Shown: positions 5,220 to 6,512 of the stretch, piece by piece
Layout of the letters: the number at the start of each line of letters is the position of its first letter
How positions within the stretch are numbered: position 1 is the stretch's first letter
From: Eubacterium sp.
Lineage (GTDB): Bacteria > Bacillota > Clostridia > Oscillospirales > Acutalibacteraceae
NCBI GenBank assembly: GCA_029054965.1
Contig: JAIDEF010000059.1
Coordinates: 1-6,512 of the forward strand
Length of the DNA: 6,512 nucleotides
Direction: 5' to 3'
The notes under the pieces: model-generated
What the model was told of the DNA's origin: nothing
Seen by the model: only the letters and a program-made list of their open reading frames with translations
The model's database searches: none
Position numbers and translations under genes: made by a program

Positions 5220-5738
5220 ATCAGTAAGGAAGCTCAACAGATTAATGGTGAAATCAGAGATAAGGAATTACGTGTAATTTCTGCCGATGGTGAGCAGCTT
5301 GGAATTATGAGTGCTAAAGCAGCACTTAAGCTTGCAGAGGACAGTGACCTTGATTTGGTTAAGATTGCTCCTCAGGCTAAGCCGCCTGTCTGCAAAATTA
5401 TGGACTATTCAAAGTTCCGCTATGAGCAGGCTAAAAGGGAAAAGGAAAACCGTAAAAACCAGAAACAGATTGAAACTAAGGAAATCCGTCTTTCAGTTAC
5501 AATTGATGTCGGTGATTTCAATACTAAAGTTAATCAGGCTAAAAAGTTCCTTGCTTCCGGTCATAAGCTTAAGGTTTCTATCAGACTTAAGGGCAGAATG
5601 ATGGCTCATTCGGATTTAGGCGTTGATAATATGAAGCGCTTTGCCGATGCAGTTGCAGAGGAAGCTAATGTTGATAAAGCACCAAAGCTTGAGGGCAGAC
5701 AGATTCTTATGTTTTTGTCACCAAAGCAAGCTAAGTAA
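5220..5738 (+). CDS. infC: Translation initiation factor IF-3 (AUC start)
   Basis: IF-3 binds the 30S subunit, prevents premature 50S joining and checks start-codon/initiator-tRNA pairing. The 172-residue product is of normal length. The N-domain runs from about 5 to 75 (QQINGEIRDKELRVI, then PPVCKIMDYSKFRYEQ at 55-70). A Lys/Arg-rich linker helix (71-85) and the C-domain (86-172: KEIRLSVTI, KVNQAKKFLASGHKLKVSIRLKGRMM, EGRQILMFLSP) follow. The start is ATC at 5220, giving fMet-SKEAQQIN, fixed by the Shine-Dalgarno at 5206-5213. Non-AUG AUU/AUC/AUA starts are characteristic of infC and let IF-3 limit its own translation. The usual RFRGRE-like motif reads RLKGRM here (122-127), and MDYGKF reads MDYSKF; both are mild departures. 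It is first in the operon, 22 nt before rpmI, under the leader described above. Confidence 0.97.
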   Translation: MSKEAQQINGEIRDKELRVISADGEQLGIMSAKAALKLAEDSDLDLVKIAPQAKPPVCKIMDYSKFRYEQAKREKENRKNQKQIETKEIRLSVTIDVGDFNTKVNQAKKFLASGHKLKVSIRLKGRMMAHSDLGVDNMKRFADAVAEEANVDKAPKLEGRQILMFLSPKQAK

Positions 5739-5760
5739 TTTATAATACGGAGGAATAATT

Positions 5761-5958
5761 ATGCCAAAGATTAAGACACACAGCGGCGCTAAAAAGCGTT
5801 TTAAGACAACAAAAAGCGGCAAGGTTAAGCGTGCTCATGCTTACACCTCACACATTCTTACAAAGAAATCAACAAAGCGTAAGAGAAATTTACGCAAGAC
5901 TGCAGTTGCTGACGTTACAAACCAGAAGCAGTGCAAGAGATTAGTTCCTTATAAGTAA
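5761..5958 (+). CDS. rpmI: 50S ribosomal protein L35
   Basis: This 65-residue, very basic protein of the large ribosomal subunit has the normal length for bL35. Recognisable segments are the [14 protein letters not shown] start, [21 protein letters not shown] (17-37) and the KRKRNLRK stretch (40-47), ending with the CKRLVPYK tail. The ATG has a strong GGAGGA (5749-5754) six nt upstream. It sits between infC and rplT in the order conserved across most bacteria and has no promoter of its own that I can see. Its level should follow leader control of the whole operon. Confidence 0.98.
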   Translation: MPKIKTHSGAKKRFKTTKSGKVKRAHAYTSHILTKKSTKRKRNLRKTAVADVTNQKQCKRLVPYK

Positions 5959-6013
5959 GAAGAATTTTTGCTTAGATATTTAAGCTTAACTATAAACACG
6001 GAGGTATATTGAC

Positions 6014-6367
6014 ATGGCAAGAATTAAGGGCGCTATGGCCACTCGTAAAAGAAGAAAGAAAGTATTAAAGGCAGCTAAAGGCTACTACGGCGGAAAGCAC
6101 AGACTCTTTAAAACAGCTAAGCAGGCTGTTATGAAGAGCGGACAGTACGCTTATATCGGCAGAAAGCAGAAGAAGAGAGATTTCAGAAAAATGTGGATTA
6201 CACGTATTTCTGCTGCATGCAAAGCAAATGGTATGAACTATTCAACATTTATGAACGGCTTGAAGAAGGCTGGTGTTGATCTTAACAGAAAGATGCTTTC
6301 TGAGATTGCTATTGCTGATCCTGCAGGCTTCACAGCACTTGTAGAAGCTGCAAAGGCTGCATTATAA
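6014..6367 (+). CDS. rplT: 50S ribosomal protein L20
   Basis: L20 (bL20) is an early-binding 23S rRNA assembly protein and, in Bacillota, the repressor of its own operon through the infC leader. The 117 residues are standard. The basic N-terminal extension carries the [25 protein letters not shown] segment, and the globular RNA-binding part carries [15 protein letters not shown] (54-68), [21 protein letters not shown] (79-99) and [16 protein letters not shown]. The ATG is preceded by GGAGGT (6000-6005) at 8 nt. The 55-nt gap after rpmI contains only a weak 5-bp hairpin. It is the last gene of the operon, with a terminator directly behind it. Confidence 0.98.
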   Translation: MARIKGAMATRKRRKKVLKAAKGYYGGKHRLFKTAKQAVMKSGQYAYIGRKQKKRDFRKMWITRISAACKANGMNYSTFMNGLKKAGVDLNRKMLSEIAIADPAGFTALVEAAKAAL

Positions 6368-6379
6368 TTCAGTATTTTC

Positions 6380-6408
6380 AGACCCGTGAAACTCACGGGT
6401 CTTTTGTT
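6380..6408 (+). terminator. Rho-independent terminator after rplT
   Basis: AGACCCGTGA (6380-6389) pairs perfectly over 10 bp with TCACGGGTCT (6393-6402) around an AAC loop, followed by TTTTGTT. It starts 13 nt after the rplT stop and ends the infC-rpmI-rplT operon. Confidence 0.95.
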
Positions 6409-6417
6409 ATGCATTTT

Positions 6418-6470
6418 GTGTAAAGCTCTTTTGTTTACACTACAAATTGTGTCAATAGCTAATGTGTAAA
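6418..6470. repeat. GTGTAAA repeats in the right intergenic region
   Basis: GTGTAAA (6418-6424) is inverted as TTTACAC (6434-6440) after 9 nt and occurs again in direct orientation at 6464-6470. The inverted pair has no U-tract, so it is not an obvious terminator. It could be part of an operator for the gene beyond the right edge, but the sequence gives no proof of use. Confidence 0.35.
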
Positions 6471-6477
6471 TTTAATA

Positions 6478-6505
6478 ATATTTTTTATTAAAAATATGCT
6501 TGACA
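6478..6505 (+). promoter_or_regulatory. Partial promoter for a gene beyond the window
   Basis: A perfect -35 hexamer TTGACA lies at 6500-6505. Just upstream is an A/T-only inverted repeat, ATATTTTT (6478-6485)/AAAAATAT (6490-6497), which may act as an UP-like element. The -10 would fall near 6523-6528, outside the window, so the call is incomplete. Confidence 0.5.
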
Positions 6506-6512
6506 TATAGGG

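Noticed and set aside
5053..5277. Plus-strand open frame of 74 codons spanning the infC promoter and leader
   Set aside because: It starts in the -35 element of the infC promoter and runs through structured leader RNA into infC in another frame. It has no family resemblance.
5970..5985. GCTTA/TAAGC hairpin between rpmI and rplT
   Set aside because: It has five pairs, a 6-nt loop and no U-tract. It is too weak to call a terminator or regulatory element.
1..6512. Mobile element, CRISPR, toxin-antitoxin or phage-defence system
   Set aside because: I saw no transposase, integrase, spaced repeats, small paired genes or defence domains. All intact genes except the first are core housekeeping genes or recognised families.

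Overview
The window is AT-rich with strong AAAGGAG/GGAGG-type Shine-Dalgarno sites, TTGACA/TATAAT-like promoters, and compact hairpin-plus-U-tract terminators. Together with the infC-rpmI-rplT order behind an L20-type RNA leader, this points to a low-GC Bacillota, probably a Clostridia (Oscillospiraceae/Ruminococcaceae-like) chromosome. That placement is an inference from style and gene content. All supported genes lie on the + strand, and I see no mobile elements, CRISPR, tRNA or rRNA.

Layout. (1) 1-2019: a single gene with its own promoter (TTGATA-17-TATAAT) and its own terminator. It encodes a 619-residue membrane-anchored protein of unknown function, with three N-terminal membrane spans, a long extracellular part and a small beta-rich C-terminal domain. 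(2) 2049-5044: an apparent three-gene operon in which the reading frames overlap: pyk (pyruvate kinase), a YjcF/ElaA-like GNAT acetyltransferase starting at TTG inside the end of pyk, and mltG (endolytic murein transglycosylase) starting inside the end of the GNAT gene. (3) 5053-6408: the translation operon infC-rpmI-rplT (IF-3, L35, L20), with a near-consensus extended -10 promoter directly behind the mltG stop. It has a ~130-nt structured 5' leader resembling the L20 autoregulatory leader, a rare AUC start codon for infC, and a clear terminator after rplT. (4) 6409-6512: a non-coding stretch with short inverted and direct repeats, ending in a TTGACA -35 element whose -10 would lie beyond the window.

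How the genes fit together: the last operon is a feedback-controlled ribosome/initiation-factor unit. L20 is expected to repress its own operon through the leader, and IF-3 is expected to limit its own synthesis through the non-AUG start. The pyk-GNAT-mltG unit joins glycolysis and cell-wall genes by tight translational overlap. No terminator separates it from infC, so upstream transcripts probably run into the L20 attenuator. The first gene looks independently regulated, with an operator-like inverted repeat over its -10 and start site.

Most of this is core chromosome. I found no evidence for a new multi-gene system. The least explained items are the large membrane protein with its operator-like promoter repeats and the detailed fold of the infC leader.
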